Shown: positions 8,766-17,538, counted from the stretch's first letter. The stretch is 50,222 bases of DNA from Metabacillus arenae (GCF_014773385.1 NZ_JACXAI010000013.1:1-50222), one strand, 5' to 3'. A program made the numbers and translations. Notes: a model not told the origin generated them from the letters alone.

Positions 8766-8783
8766 AAGTGAAGTATTTCACAA
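8766..8783. promoter_or_regulatory. Rex-like operator upstream of yumB
   Basis: AAGTGAAGTATTTCACAA matches the Rex consensus TTGTGAA-N4-TTCACAA at 12 of 14 specified positions, with the correct 4-bp spacing. Rex represses NADH-oxidising genes until NADH/NAD+ rises. It lies about 105 bp before the yumB start, a sensible place for such control. Confidence 0.6.
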
Positions 8784-8888
8784 ACTTTTCTAAAGAAAAT
8801 CAAAAATAAAATGTTGAAAAGTAGGGATGATAAGAAAAGATATTATTCATCCTTTACAACAAAATTAGAAAAGGTGGATGTGATTAGG

Positions 8889-10103
8889 TTGAGAAAGCCA
8901 AGAGTCGTAGTTTTAGGAGCAGGTTATGGTGGTTTAATTACTGTTACACGCCTGCAAAAATTAATAGGTGTAAACGAAGCAGACATTACATTAGTGAATA
9001 AAAACGATTATCACTATGAAACAACATGGCTGCATGAAGCTTCAGCTGGTACTTTACATCATGATAAATGCCGGTATGAGATTAAAGATATTATTGATAA
9101 TAGCCGCGTAAACTTTGTAAAGGATACAGTGGTTGAAATAAAAAAGGATGAAAAGAAAATTGTCCTTGCACAAGGAGAACTTGAATATGATTACTTAGTA
9201 ATCTCATTAGGTTCAAATCCTGAAACATTCGGTATCAAAGGATTAAAAGAATATGCATTCGGCATTACAAATATTAATTCCTCCCGCCAATTACGTGAGC
9301 ATTTGGAATACCAATTTGCAACTTATAATACTGAAGAACATAAACAAGAAGACCGATTAGTAATTGTTGTTGGAGGTGCTGGATTTACAGGTATTGAATT
9401 CCTTGGTGAATTAGCAAACCGTGTTCCAGAACTATGCCGTGAATACGATATTGACCATAAAAAAGTTCGGATTATTTGTGTGGAAGCAGCCCCGAATGCA
9501 TTGCCTGGATTTGATCCTGAGTTAGTAGAGTACGCAGTTAACCACTTACAGCGCAAGGGCGTGGAATTTAAAATTGGTACTGCAATTAAAGAATGTACAG
9601 AAGATGGAATCGTCGTTGCAAAAGATGATCAAATGGAAGAAATTAAAGCGGGTACTGTAGTCTGGGCTGCCGGAGTCCGCGGTAACAGCATTGTAGAAGA
9701 AGCAGGCTTTGAAAACATGCGCGGCCGTGTGAAAGTAAAACCAGATCTTCGCGTTGAAGGGCATGATGAGGTCTTTATTATTGGTGACTGTGCACTAATC
9801 ATCAATGAAGAAATTAACCGCCCGTTCCCTCCTACAGCCCAAATCGCAATGCAGCAAGGGGAAACTTGTGCTAAAAACCTTGCCGTCCTTGTCCGCGGCC
9901 AAGGAGAAATGGAAGAATTTAAACCTGATATTAAAGGGACTGTTGCTTCACTTGGTGAAAGTGATGCAGTAGGTGTTGTTTTCGGCAAGAAAGTAGTCGG
10001 AACAAAAGCTTCTTTTATGAAGAAAATGATCGATAACCGTGCATTATTCATGGTAGGCGGACCTTCGCTAGTCTTGAAAAAAGGGAAATTTAAGTTCTTC
10101 TAA
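8889..10103 (+). CDS. yumB: Type II NADH dehydrogenase (NADH:menaquinone oxidoreductase, YumB)
   Basis: This 404-residue flavoprotein oxidises NADH and reduces menaquinone without pumping protons. It has an FAD motif ([10 protein letters not shown], 6-15), an NADH motif ([11 protein letters not shown], about 160-170), the VWAAGVRG segment, a [12 protein letters not shown] contact and a C-terminal [17 protein letters not shown] amphipathic stretch typical of membrane-anchored NDH-2. The closest match I know is B. subtilis YumB (406 aa). I start at TTG 8889 ([10 protein letters not shown]), 11 nt after AAGGTGG, because the open frame back to 8811 encodes no conserved sequence. A Rex-like site upstream suggests redox control. 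Confidence 0.93.
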   Translation: MRKPRVVVLGAGYGGLITVTRLQKLIGVNEADITLVNKNDYHYETTWLHEASAGTLHHDKCRYEIKDIIDNSRVNFVKDTVVEIKKDEKKIVLAQGELEYDYLVISLGSNPETFGIKGLKEYAFGITNINSSRQLREHLEYQFATYNTEEHKQEDRLVIVVGGAGFTGIEFLGELANRVPELCREYDIDHKKVRIICVEAAPNALPGFDPELVEYAVNHLQRKGVEFKIGTAIKECTEDGIVVAKDDQMEEIKAGTVVWAAGVRGNSIVEEAGFENMRGRVKVKPDLRVEGHDEVFIIGDCALIINEEINRPFPPTAQIAMQQGETCAKNLAVLVRGQGEMEEFKPDIKGTVASLGESDAVGVVFGKKVVGTKASFMKKMIDNRALFMVGGPSLVLKKGKFKFF

Positions 10104-10181
10104 AAAGTATAAAAAGATGATAATTCCTGCTACGGAGTAATAAAAGGCATATAATCAAGTCAATTGTAATTTATAAAAAAA

Positions 10182-10212
10182 GGCAAAAGTCACTCGGCTT
10201 TTGTCTTTTTTT
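10182..10212 (+). terminator. Intrinsic terminator of yumB
   Basis: GGCAAAAG (10182-10189) pairs with CTTTTGTC (10198-10205; one wobble) and is followed by a run of eight or more T residues. Confidence 0.8.
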
Positions 10213-10215
10213 ATA

Positions 10216-10485
10216 AAGGGAGTTTCTAACAAACATTGTTTCTGGAAGGAATAACGGATATACGTTTCACATTGCTGAGAGCGAGACTTCAAGAAATAGC
10301 TGGTTCGCCCTTTGGGATGGCTTGTCAAGTAACCTTAAAAATTGGGCTTGCGCTGGAGCTAGTGGTTCCAGTAACAATCTCCATCACTTAGACAGCTAAG
10401 GTATCTCCCCAGGAGAGATTAGAAGGAATCGGTGAGACATCGATTGCCTTTATCGAAAGGACTGTTGCATGTTAATTGGTATAAT
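10216..10485 (+). other. Geneless stretch with several short hairpins and an extended -10 promoter
   Basis: No ORF is supported here. Small complementary blocks occur: CTGGA/TCCAG near 10352-10371, ATCTC/GAGAT near 10403-10419 and CCTTT/AAAGG near 10447-10460. At its right end TGGTATAAT (10477-10485), an extended -10, fits a start of transcription for the Nudix gene. If so, the hairpin region is not its leader. Could hide a small RNA; unproven. Confidence 0.3.
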
Positions 10486-10509
10486 TTCTTAACGGAAGGA
10501 TGATTAGAG

Positions 10510-10992
10510 TTGACAACAAAAAGAGGAAATGTATGGCTTGCCGTTTCTGGAATCGTTGAGAACGATAAGGGGGAATGGCTCGTTGTGAAAAAGACATACG
10601 GAGGGTTAAAAGGAAATTGGTCCTTTCCAGCGGGTTTTGTAAAAGCAGGTGAGACCGTTGATCAAGCAATTAAAAGAGAAATACAAGAGGAAACCGGTAT
10701 ACAAACAGAAATTTGCGGGCTAATTGGGGTGCGCTCAGGGGTTATTGGAAAAGAAATCAGTGATAATATGCTGATCTTCCGCTTACATGCAAAAAGCTCT
10801 GAAATTTCTCCTCAAGAAAAAGAAGTATCTGATGTAAAATTTAAATCACGAGAGGAATTGGCAATTGATCAGGCTTCATCTCTACTCGTAGTGTATTTTG
10901 CAGAGACGGGATTTCAATCTTCTTTAAATTTATATGATACCTTTAATCCTGGAAAGCATTTTGGATACGAGTCATATCACCTGTTTTTTTAA
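10510..10992 (+). CDS. Nudix hydrolase
   Basis: This 160-residue protein carries a perfect Nudix box at residues 42-64: G42-x5-E48-x7-R56-E57-x2-E60-E61-x-G63. The glutamates bind Mg2+ for cleaving a nucleoside diphosphate linked to another moiety. Upstream beta strands (NVWLAVSGIVENDKGEWLVV) and an NWSFPAGFVKAGE segment are typical. Family members hydrolyse ADP-ribose, NADH, (d)NTPs or other X-linked diphosphates; substrate cannot be told from sequence. Start is TTG 10510 with AAGGA 9 nt upstream. It is probably monocistronic. Confidence 0.9.
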   Translation: MTTKRGNVWLAVSGIVENDKGEWLVVKKTYGGLKGNWSFPAGFVKAGETVDQAIKREIQEETGIQTEICGLIGVRSGVIGKEISDNMLIFRLHAKSSEISPQEKEVSDVKFKSREELAIDQASSLLVVYFAETGFQSSLNLYDTFNPGKHFGYESYHLFF

Positions 10993-11143
10993 TTTTCACA
11001 AAAGTAAGAAAATAAGAGAATAAAGAAGATAGGGATTGATGTATTCGCTTACACGAGAAAATTCGTTAGAAAACCTCCCTTTATTCTTGACAAAAAGCTT
11101 GATATATTAGCTAGAACTTAGTTAATTGAAGGGGAGAATATTT

Positions 11144-11269
11144 ATGACGACTTCTACGAAAATAGAGAAGAAAGAATGTCCGTATTGTTCCGGAAAAGGT
11201 TATTTTCAACTATTATTAGGCGGATCTGAAACTTGTGATAATTGCCATGGTACTGGCAAGAAGTCATAA
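11144..11269 (+). CDS. yuiA: YuiA family small DnaJ-type zinc-finger protein
   Basis: This 41-residue protein has two CxxCxGxG-type motifs (CPYCSGKG at residues 12-19 and CDNCHGTG near the end), the half-module seen in the DnaJ zinc finger. Two such motifs can bind one Zn2+. The middle reads YFQLLLGGSET, as in B. subtilis YuiA. AGGGGAG lies about 8 nt before the ATG. It precedes yuiB by 76 bp, the same order as in B. subtilis. Function is unknown. Confidence 0.85.
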   Translation: MTTSTKIEKKECPYCSGKGYFQLLLGGSETCDNCHGTGKKS

Positions 11270-11345
11270 TTTGTTCACAGGCCTCATATTGACTTGTTCC
11301 CAGCACCTCCAGTACACTATTATTGGTAACACTGGAGGTGCTTGA

Positions 11346-11663
11346 ATGTTTTTGCCTGTCGTTCTTTTATCCATGCTTTTATTCTTAGTTTTATTTTTTG
11401 GAATCGGTTTCTTGCTTAATATGCTTTTAAGAATGTCTTGGATTATGGCGATTATTTATCCGATTGTTTGTTTTTTTATAATAAATACTCTTCCATTAGC
11501 TGAATATATTCATGAGCCTGGTTCATCATTTGCTGCATTTGGCGAAAGGCTTGTGTCGCTTGCTTTGGCTGATATTTTGATTTTAACAAGCGGCTTGGTT
11601 GGTGCGATTATTTCAGGGATTGTCATAAGAATGCTGCGAGTAAGAGGATATCAAATGTTTTAG
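11346..11663 (+). CDS. yuiB: YuiB family membrane protein
   Basis: This 105-residue protein is almost entirely hydrophobic, with about three membrane helices: residues 3-24, 31-50 and 68-94. A short charged C-terminus (RMLRVRGYQMF) follows. No enzymatic motif is visible. Length, helix layout and its place between yuiA and yuiC identify it as YuiB, whose role is unknown. A GGAGGTGCTTG site precedes the ATG, and a good terminator follows directly. Confidence 0.8.
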   Translation: MFLPVVLLSMLLFLVLFFGIGFLLNMLLRMSWIMAIIYPIVCFFIINTLPLAEYIHEPGSSFAAFGERLVSLALADILILTSGLVGAIISGIVIRMLRVRGYQMF

Positions 11664-11698
11664 AACCTTTTTCTTTAAATGGAGAAGGTTCTTTTTTC
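11662..11698 (+). terminator. Intrinsic terminator of yuiB
   Basis: AGAACCTT (11662-11669) pairs with AAGGTTCT (11685-11692), followed by a T-run; the stem starts in the stop codon. Confidence 0.8.
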
Positions 11699-11750
11699 TT
11701 TTAAAATCAGCATGTATAAGTCAATAAAGCGCTATAGGGGAAATATTTTA

Positions 11751-11810
11751 AAAAAGAAATCAGCTCCTTCGCTGATTTCATCCACTCCGATCTCCGACCT
11801 CTCACTTCCA
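11751..11810 (-). repeat. 55-bp dispersed repeat, copy B
   Basis: Reverse-complement copy of the 3525-3582 element: GAAATCAG (11756-11763) / CTGATTTC (11772-11779) hairpin followed on the plus strand by the complement of GGTCGGAG..GTGAGAGG. Here its T-run points along the minus strand, which has no gene to end. This favours a mobile or dispersed repeat rather than a simple terminator. Confidence 0.65.
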
Positions 11811-12048
11811 TTAAGACTTGAAGAGATTTCTTAAAGCTATTAGAATTTGCCCTAGCAAATAAGAACGATTGAGTATAAAAAACCTCTTAACCCACGATTT
11901 ATGCAAACTCCCATAAAAGCCGATTCTATAGTTTTACCCTCAAATTCCCTGTTATCCCTCTTATGTTAAAATTTGGATATCCTTCAATTTGAATAATGTT
12001 TTTTATTTTTGGAAACGAATAGTGTGTGGGAGGAGTGAAAGGAAAAAA

Positions 12049-12735
12049 ATGAAAATGATAGGGTCTTGGTCTATACGTTTACTAATGACTGCATTATTTT
12101 GTTTAGCGTTAGTGACAACCTTTGAAACAATCTCAGGGGTCAAAGCAGGGGAGTTAGTCAATTTTCCCGCAGATCATAAAGACGGAGAAGGACATTCTTT
12201 TAAATTATTCGGCCTTTCTTTTAAAATGTTACAAAAACAACCTGTATCCAAAAACTTTATCTCTTCAAGTGAGGAGGCAGTTAATCAAAATCTTTCGTTG
12301 GAAGAAGAATTCGAAAGGAATAACTACCCGAAAAAATCTGTCGTTGCTACTGGTTATACGGCAGGCTACGAATCGACAGGTAAGAATCCAAACCACCCAG
12401 AGTATGGAATAACCTATTCAGGAGTCAAAGTAAAAAGAGATACATTTTCAACAATCGCTGCTGATTTAAGTGTGTTTCCGATTGGAACAGTCCTTTTCAT
12501 ACCAGGTTACGGTTATGGGGTGGTGGCCGATAAAGGTGCTGCGATCAAAGGGGCCAAATTGGATTTGTATTATGAAACGGTGAATGATGTATATGACCAT
12601 TGGGGTAAAAAACAATTAGAGGTTTATATTGTAAAAGAAGGAAATGGATCATTAACTGAACAGGAATTAAAAATGATGAATGAGGAAAAGACGATGCAGG
12701 TCGTTCGGCAGCCATTTCAAAAAAAGAAAAGCTAG
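12049..12735 (+). CDS. yuiC: YuiC, 3D-domain stationary-phase survival / mureinolytic protein
   Basis: This 228-residue protein starts with a signal peptide (basic KMIGSWSIR, hydrophobic core [14 protein letters not shown]). It ends with a 3D domain: [42 protein letters not shown] and KLDLYYET, with the three conserved aspartates. B. subtilis YuiC is a secreted stationary-phase survival (Sps) protein with this fold, related to MltA and Rpf, that cleaves peptidoglycan. I take ATG 12049 because AAAGGA lies 5-6 nt upstream and the signal peptide begins there; the frame is open back to 11989. It has a strong terminator. Confidence 0.9.
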   Translation: MKMIGSWSIRLLMTALFCLALVTTFETISGVKAGELVNFPADHKDGEGHSFKLFGLSFKMLQKQPVSKNFISSSEEAVNQNLSLEEEFERNNYPKKSVVATGYTAGYESTGKNPNHPEYGITYSGVKVKRDTFSTIAADLSVFPIGTVLFIPGYGYGVVADKGAAIKGAKLDLYYETVNDVYDHWGKKQLEVYIVKEGNGSLTEQELKMMNEEKTMQVVRQPFQKKKS

Positions 12736-12739
12736 TTTT

Positions 12740-12789
12740 ATGCCAGGGATCACCACAGGAATGATACATAGAGAAGCCTGGCATTTTTG
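12740..12789 (+). terminator. Intrinsic terminator of yuiC
   Basis: ATGCCAGG (12740-12747) pairs with CCTGGCAT (12777-12784) and is followed by a T-run. Confidence 0.8.
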
Positions 12790-12900
12790 ATCATTTCTTT
12801 ATTACTATGTTTGAATTGTTTTCAACTACAAATCCGTATAAATTGTAAGACATGAGCTCCATTCGAAGATACCTAGCATTTTAATTTAATTGATTCTTAC

Positions 12901-13716
12901 TTATCTAAAATGATCTAAAGGTTCTCTTCCATCGTGAGCAGGGAAGACGTTTGGATTCAAGAGCGGAGCAAGCTTTTTTAATCCTAACAGCAGTCTGGGA
13001 GAAGGCCTGCAGAATAGTGCTTCCTCAAGTAAATGAATGTTGCCTTCTTGTACAGCATGAAGGGTGTCAGCTTGCTCTCTTTTTAAAACATGCTCTTTTT
13101 TCATACGTTTTTCTTCAACTCCGACCCAACACATACAAATGTGGTCTGGGTTGCGGGTAAGAACCTCATCCCAATCAGTTTGAACACTTGCTTGCTCTTC
13201 ATGATGAAAAACATTTTTTGCCCCAGCTAATTCCGCAATTTCAGTTAACCAATTTTTCTTTCCTGGTGTAAATATCGGTTTTGGCCACCATTCGAAATAA
13301 ACAGACTTAGGCTGATTAATTTTCTGGGCGAATCCTCGGTATGTAGAAATAAATTGATGAAAAGAATGAGCGGCCTTTTTTGCGTACTCAGTTTGGCCTG
13401 TTAGTTCTCCGACCTTAACTAAGTCTTCAGCTATTTCATTTAAAGACTGAGGATTCAGCACAACATGAGGGATTTTACGTTTTTCTAATTCTAAAATGTT
13501 TTTTTCCATGCCTGGCACACTTAATGAAGCTAATACAAGATCAGGTTTCATTTCTTCAACTAAATCCATATTAATTGAAAGGTCTGGACCTAGACGAGGC
13601 AGAGAATGAACTTCATTAGGCCAATCAGAATAATCATCAACAGCAACTATGTGTTTTGTTAAATTTAAATAGCCTAGTAATTCTGTATTGCTTGGGCAGA
13701 TTGAGATAATCCTCAT
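12901..13716 (-). CDS. Cobalamin-binding-like (BtuF/TroA-type) protein without a signal peptide
   Basis: This 271-residue protein has the fold signature of helical-backbone metal/vitamin receptors: RIISICPSNTELLGYL at the start, MKPDLVLASLSVPGMEKNI in the first lobe, and a second lobe with WLTEIAELAGAKNVF and a tryptophan-rich FEWWPKPIF. It resembles BtuF, the vitamin B12 receptor. It starts directly with the domain and has neither a Sec signal nor a lipobox, so it should be cytoplasmic, unlike a transport receptor. No permease or ATPase gene is next to it. It lies 11 bp after yuiD and is probably its operon partner. The ligand is inferred from family resemblance only. Confidence 0.75.
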   Translation of the reverse strand: MRIISICPSNTELLGYLNLTKHIVAVDDYSDWPNEVHSLPRLGPDLSINMDLVEEMKPDLVLASLSVPGMEKNILELEKRKIPHVVLNPQSLNEIAEDLVKVGELTGQTEYAKKAAHSFHQFISTYRGFAQKINQPKSVYFEWWPKPIFTPGKKNWLTEIAELAGAKNVFHHEEQASVQTDWDEVLTRNPDHICMCWVGVEEKRMKKEHVLKREQADTLHAVQEGNIHLLEEALFCRPSPRLLLGLKKLAPLLNPNVFPAHDGREPLDHFR

Positions 13717-13727
13717 TGATATCCTCC

Positions 13728-14207
13728 TTAAGCTATCAAGAAATAATACAGGGTAAGGGCAACCGCGATCCCTGTTAATCCTCCAAAAAAGACTTCGATC
13801 GGCTGGTGCCCGAGAAGCTCTTTTAATTTTTTTTGTTTTTCTTTTTCTTCAGCCTTTGGCCACCCTTTTGCCTCTTCAACGAAAATACTGAAATCTGCAA
13901 CCAGTTTGTTAATAACAGTTGCTTGTTCTCCTGCATGGCGTCTAACTCCTGTTGCATCAAACATGGTAATGATCGCAAAAACTGCTGACAACGCGAAAAT
14001 AGAAGATTCAATTCCTTGTTCTAGTGCAATTGCAGTTGAAAGGGAGGTAACGGCTGCAGAATGGGAGCTTGGCATTCCGCCGGTACTAGTAAGCAGCGAC
14101 CAATCAATCTTTCTAGAAACAGCAAACTGAATGGGAACCTTGACAAACTGTGCGAAAAAAATTGCTGCTAATGATGCGAGCAATGGGAAATTAAATAGTA
14201 GTTCCAT
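13728..14207 (-). CDS. yuiD: Divergent PAP2-family membrane protein (YuiD)
   Basis: This 159-residue membrane protein belongs to the DUF212/YuiD 'divergent PAP2' family. The conserved core is TSTGGMPSSHSAAVTSL (about 42-58) with the PSSHSA signature of acid phosphatases, then FDATGVRRHAGEQATVIN and HQPIEVFFGGLTGI near the C-terminus. Three or four helices are likely. Enzyme activity is not established for the family. An AAAGGA-type site precedes the ATG. It is the first gene of a two-gene minus-strand unit with the cobalamin-binding-like protein. Confidence 0.87.
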   Translation of the reverse strand: MELLFNFPLLASLAAIFFAQFVKVPIQFAVSRKIDWSLLTSTGGMPSSHSAAVTSLSTAIALEQGIESSIFALSAVFAIITMFDATGVRRHAGEQATVINKLVADFSIFVEEAKGWPKAEEKEKQKKLKELLGHQPIEVFFGGLTGIAVALTLYYFLIA

Positions 14208-14317
14208 GCTGAAACAATCCTTTCTTTCTATGCTGCCTTCCTATATAAATACTTTCTAAAAAGTACTAAAATTAGTTTTGCTTTGATAAAATAAACTTGA
14301 AGAGGGGTGTTGCCTGA

Positions 14318-14695
14318 GTGACTATGTATCCTCTTAGTTACTATCATTTTTTTATTTCTTTTAACGAAGGTGATTATTACACTTGCCATGACTTATTAGA
14401 AGATCTCTGGATGACTGACAAGGAAAGCCTGTTTCTTAAAGGTCTCTTGCAAATGTGTGTAGCGATCTACCATTATGAATATGGTAATGTAAAAGGCGCT
14501 AGAGCTATGATGAAAGCAGGCCTCGAATACATACAATCATATCGCCCCAAATATTGGGGATTAGACCTGGAAAAGGTAAATTCGTTTATGAGCGAATGTT
14601 TACTTATTATACCACAGGATCTTGATCAAGTTCCTTATGAAAAAAAAGACGAATTACCAAGCCTTCCCTCCCTCGCTTTATACTTAGAAGACTAA
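14318..14695 (+). CDS. DUF309 family protein
   Basis: This 125-residue, all-helical cytoplasmic protein has the DUF309 signature: NEGDYYTCHDLLEDLWM (about 16-32), then LKGLLQMCVAIYHYEYGNVKGA. The His/Asp/Glu-rich first motif could bind a metal, but no activity is known. Start is GTG 14318, about 9 nt after AGAGGGG; an ATG at 14324 is possible. Its stop is 22 bp before pepA, so the two are probably co-transcribed. Confidence 0.82.
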   Translation: MTMYPLSYYHFFISFNEGDYYTCHDLLEDLWMTDKESLFLKGLLQMCVAIYHYEYGNVKGARAMMKAGLEYIQSYRPKYWGLDLEKVNSFMSECLLIIPQDLDQVPYEKKDELPSLPSLALYLED

Positions 14696-14717
14696 ATAAA
14701 TGACAGGAGGCTCAACA

Positions 14718-16226
14718 ATGTTTAAGGTTAGCAGACATTTATCTTGGGATGATCACGAAACTGTCGTTATCGGGTTATTTCAAAAAAATAATCAGCTCGA
14801 AGGTATCGCTTCAGAGCTTGATGAAATAATGAATGGAGAGATCACTTCACTTATCAAAGAAGGAGATCTTTCACCTAAGAAAAAAAGCATTACCAAAATA
14901 CATACATTAGGAAAACTGAAAACAAAAAGAATTTATTTTGTTGGATTAGGTAAGGAATCCGATTATCAATTTGAAATTGCCAGGGACACGTTTGGCAAGC
15001 TGTTTAAAACAATTCATACAACAAAAATAGAATCAATAACAATACTATTAGATACATTTACCACGGAAAAGGTAGATTCAAACGAGTCAGGACATGCTTT
15101 AGCAGAAGCATTTGCTTTATCTACATATAAAATACAAGATTACAAGCACCGATCTAATGAACCGGAACGAGAGATCAGGGAAATTACCGTTATTAGTGAA
15201 GGGGATTATGAGGAAGTTAAAGCAAGCCTGGCAGTTGGATTTTCATATGGCTGCGGCACAAATACGGCCCGTACTCTTGTGAACATGCCAGGAAATATTC
15301 TAACAGCAACTGAACTCGCAAACCAAGCGCTTGGCCTTGCAGAAAAATATGGATTTGAGAGTGAAATTCTTGAAAAAGAGGATATGGAAAAACTCGGAAT
15401 GGGTGCTTTGCTTGCGGTTAACAAGGGGTCAGTGGAACCTCCTAAAATGATTGTGCTTAAATATCAAGGCAGGGAAGAATGGAATAATGTCATTGGACTT
15501 GTCGGAAAAGGGATTACGTTTGATACTGGAGGCTATTCAATTAAGCCTAAAAACGGTATTGTTGGTATGAAAACAGATATGGGCGGAGCCGCGGCAGTTC
15601 TAGGAGCAATGCAAATAATCGGGGAAACAAGACCTGATCAAAATGTAATCGCCGTAATCCCTTCAACTGACAATATGATCAGCGGTAACGCTATGAAACC
15701 TGATGATGTCATTATTTCACTTAGCGGTAAAACAATTGAGGTGTTGAACACTGACGCGGAAGGGCGTTTGGCTTTAGCTGATGCCGTTACCTATGCTAAG
15801 CATCATGGTGCAAATGTACTTGTAGATGTAGCGACATTAACAGGCGGCGTCATCGTTGCTCTTGGAACTGAAATGACTGGTGCTATGACAAATAACGAAG
15901 CTCTATTTGAACAGGTTTTAGAAGCATCGAATGAATGCGGAGAACCCGTGTGGCGATTGCCAATAACTGAAAAAGATAAGGAACGAGTTCGAAACAGCAA
16001 AATGGCCGATTTAAATAATTCGCCGGGACGAGAGGGTCACGCGATAATGGCGGGTGCTTTTATTGGTGAGTTTACAGAAGGCACCCCATGGGTTCACCTA
16101 GATATTGCAGGTACAGCGACAGCATCCAAAGCCTCTCACTTAGGACCATCTGGTGCTACAGGAGTCATGACACGTACATTAGCTGCATTTGTAGAAACCT
16201 TCGAAGTGGATAAACAAAAAATGTAA
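14718..16226 (+). CDS. pepA: Leucyl aminopeptidase (M17 family)
   Basis: This 502-residue cytosolic enzyme removes N-terminal residues, preferably Leu, using two divalent metals. The catalytic C-terminal domain has [15 protein letters not shown] (metal ligands Lys264 and Asp269; catalytic Lys276), KTDMGG (Asp287) and NTDAEGRL (344-351: Asp and Glu ligands, catalytic Arg). The N-terminal half is the less conserved macrodomain-like regulatory part. I start at ATG 14718, 7 nt after AGGAGG; an ATG at 14700 would put that ribosome site inside the gene. It corresponds to B. subtilis yuiE and is followed by a terminator. Confidence 0.95.
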   Translation: MFKVSRHLSWDDHETVVIGLFQKNNQLEGIASELDEIMNGEITSLIKEGDLSPKKKSITKIHTLGKLKTKRIYFVGLGKESDYQFEIARDTFGKLFKTIHTTKIESITILLDTFTTEKVDSNESGHALAEAFALSTYKIQDYKHRSNEPEREIREITVISEGDYEEVKASLAVGFSYGCGTNTARTLVNMPGNILTATELANQALGLAEKYGFESEILEKEDMEKLGMGALLAVNKGSVEPPKMIVLKYQGREEWNNVIGLVGKGITFDTGGYSIKPKNGIVGMKTDMGGAAAVLGAMQIIGETRPDQNVIAVIPSTDNMISGNAMKPDDVIISLSGKTIEVLNTDAEGRLALADAVTYAKHHGANVLVDVATLTGGVIVALGTEMTGAMTNNEALFEQVLEASNECGEPVWRLPITEKDKERVRNSKMADLNNSPGREGHAIMAGAFIGEFTEGTPWVHLDIAGTATASKASHLGPSGATGVMTRTLAAFVETFEVDKQKM

Positions 16227-16261
16227 GCGCCTCGAACAGCGTAAAGCAAGCCTAAGACGAG

Positions 16262-16301
16262 CCTCGCAAAATGACGGCATCTGCCTTTTTGCGAGGTTTT
16301 G
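16262..16301 (+). terminator. Intrinsic terminator of pepA
   Basis: CCTCGCAAA (16262-16270) pairs with TTTGCGAGG (16288-16296), followed by TTTT. Confidence 0.75.
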
Positions 16302-16518
16302 CTAATGAGATCAGGCCGTGTTAATTATTTAATGAAATAACAGTATAGATAGGTTTCGCGCTTTATTCCAAGTTGGGAACAGGTATTTCCGCTTATTTGA
16401 GCGGAAACCAAAACGAAAACTCAAGTCAAATAGGGAGATATCTCCATTTTTATGTAAGCAAACAATTGGACACTTATGTTTGCAGATCCGATTCATGCCC
16501 GCTGGGACTCAGTTAGTG

Positions 16519-16640
16519 TTATCTTCGAAAATCACACATTTATCTTCGAAATTTCAATTATATCTTCGGAAATGACTGATTTATCTTCGGAATTTTTATA
16601 TTATCGATTATTCGACGAAATCCGACATCACCCTTTATTG
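16519..16640. repeat. Phased TTATCTTCG repeats, locus 1
   Basis: ATCTTCG occurs at 16521, 16542, 16562 and 16583, spacings 21, 20 and 21 bp, each followed by AAA or GAA. Beyond the array comes TATCGATTATTCGACGAAAT. The same two elements recur in reverse near 29215-29273. An open frame across the array (16476-16793) is probably fortuitous. The rest of 16302-16795 shows no gene. Confidence 0.6.
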
Positions 16641-16750
16641 AAAAGCAGCAAGATTATGAGTCGATTCTTTTCCAAACAATTTCAAGTCGGTTTTAGTTTA
16701 TCTTCTAAAAGAAATCAAGGTCAATTGACAACTCTTCGGTTTATCCGGCC

Positions 16751-16802
16751 AAATCAAGTGTTAATTCTAATTCATCGGCAAATCAAGTGTTAATTCTAAT
16801 TC
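16751..16802. repeat. 23-bp direct repeat, 29-bp period
   Basis: The 23-bp block starting AAATCAAGTGTTAATTC occurs at 16751-16773 and 16780-16802. The second copy includes the stop codon and last codons of the minus-strand acetyltransferase gene. It looks like a local duplication of the gene end. Confidence 0.75.
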
Positions 16803-17458
16803 TTCAGCTTATCCGGCCAAGTTCTGCACCTATTCAACAAATGCTTAAGGAACTGGCTGGCGGTCATTTTTCTCAGAAGAGCTGGCCCTTCGCTATTATA
16901 TGTACCACCTAGTAATTCTCTGACCTTTTCTTCATTTTGCATGATGTTTTCGACGTCAAAAACAATTGGTATGAGAGCAGTTGTCGGACCTTCTAAAGCT
17001 TTTCCTTTTTGGATAATACCTATCCCAAAAGAGATCCGAAGCATTCTGAAAAACTTTTTTTCTATAAGAGCCAAATAGTATTTGGGTTTATTCTTTTTAG
17101 CATGATCATAAAATATTGCCATAAAACTTTGAAAATGACCTTTACGTTGATATTCTTGATGGATACAAAGTTTATCGATCTCCCATATTCGATGTTGATT
17201 GCTTCTTATCTCCTCATACTGAATAAAGTTGCATCTTCCTTCTACTGTACTATTAGGGTTTTTAGGATTATAAGGAATAAACTCAATGGTTCCAATCACC
17301 TTGTTTTGTTTTTTTTCATGGACATATGGCAATAGAAGATTGTAGCGAATTCCATTTTTGGAATACGGGTCATTGTACCATCCATATTTCTGACAGAAAT
17401 ATTCCCAAGTATGTTCAAAAACTTTTTGCTGCTTAGAAGATTTAACTTGTTCATACAT
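16796..17458 (-). CDS. GNAT-type acyltransferase, substrate unknown
   Basis: This 220-residue protein has GNAT features: a central beta region (NKVIGTIEFIPYN), then IWEIDKLCIHQEYQRKGHFQSFM, which fits strand 4 and the acetyl-CoA pyrophosphate loop (Q-x-x-G-x-x), followed by the FYDHAKKNKPKYYLALI helix/strand. The C-terminal third (FFRMLRISFGIGI onward) is less typical. No membrane segment or signal is seen. GAGGTGG lies about 9 nt before the ATG. It lies downstream of the small peptide gene on the same strand, with two hairpins between. It might be co-expressed by read-through. A link to peptide modification is speculation. Confidence 0.7.
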   Translation of the reverse strand: MYEQVKSSKQQKVFEHTWEYFCQKYGWYNDPYSKNGIRYNLLLPYVHEKKQNKVIGTIEFIPYNPKNPNSTVEGRCNFIQYEEIRSNQHRIWEIDKLCIHQEYQRKGHFQSFMAIFYDHAKKNKPKYYLALIEKKFFRMLRISFGIGIIQKGKALEGPTTALIPIVFDVENIMQNEEKVRELLGGTYNSEGPALLRKMTASQFLKHLLNRCRTWPDKLKN

Positions 17459-17483
17459 GGTTTATAACCACCTCAAATTCCCT

Positions 17484-17538
17484 ATTAATCTTTTGAAAAG
17501 AGATTAATAATAAAGCCCTTAAATGATTAAAGGGCTTT
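17484..17538 (-). terminator. Two hairpins between the peptide gene and the acetyltransferase
   Basis: AAAGCCCTT (17512-17520) pairs with AAGGGCTTT (17530-17538), and ATTAATCT with AGATTAAT (17484-17508). The first resembles a terminator for the peptide gene, but its minus-strand tail is ATTATT rather than a full T-run, so some read-through is likely. Confidence 0.5.

Noticed and set aside
16476-16793. 105-residue plus-strand frame across the TTATCTTCG repeats
   Set aside because: It covers two unrelated repeat blocks, has no ribosome site, and its sequence is explained by the repeats.
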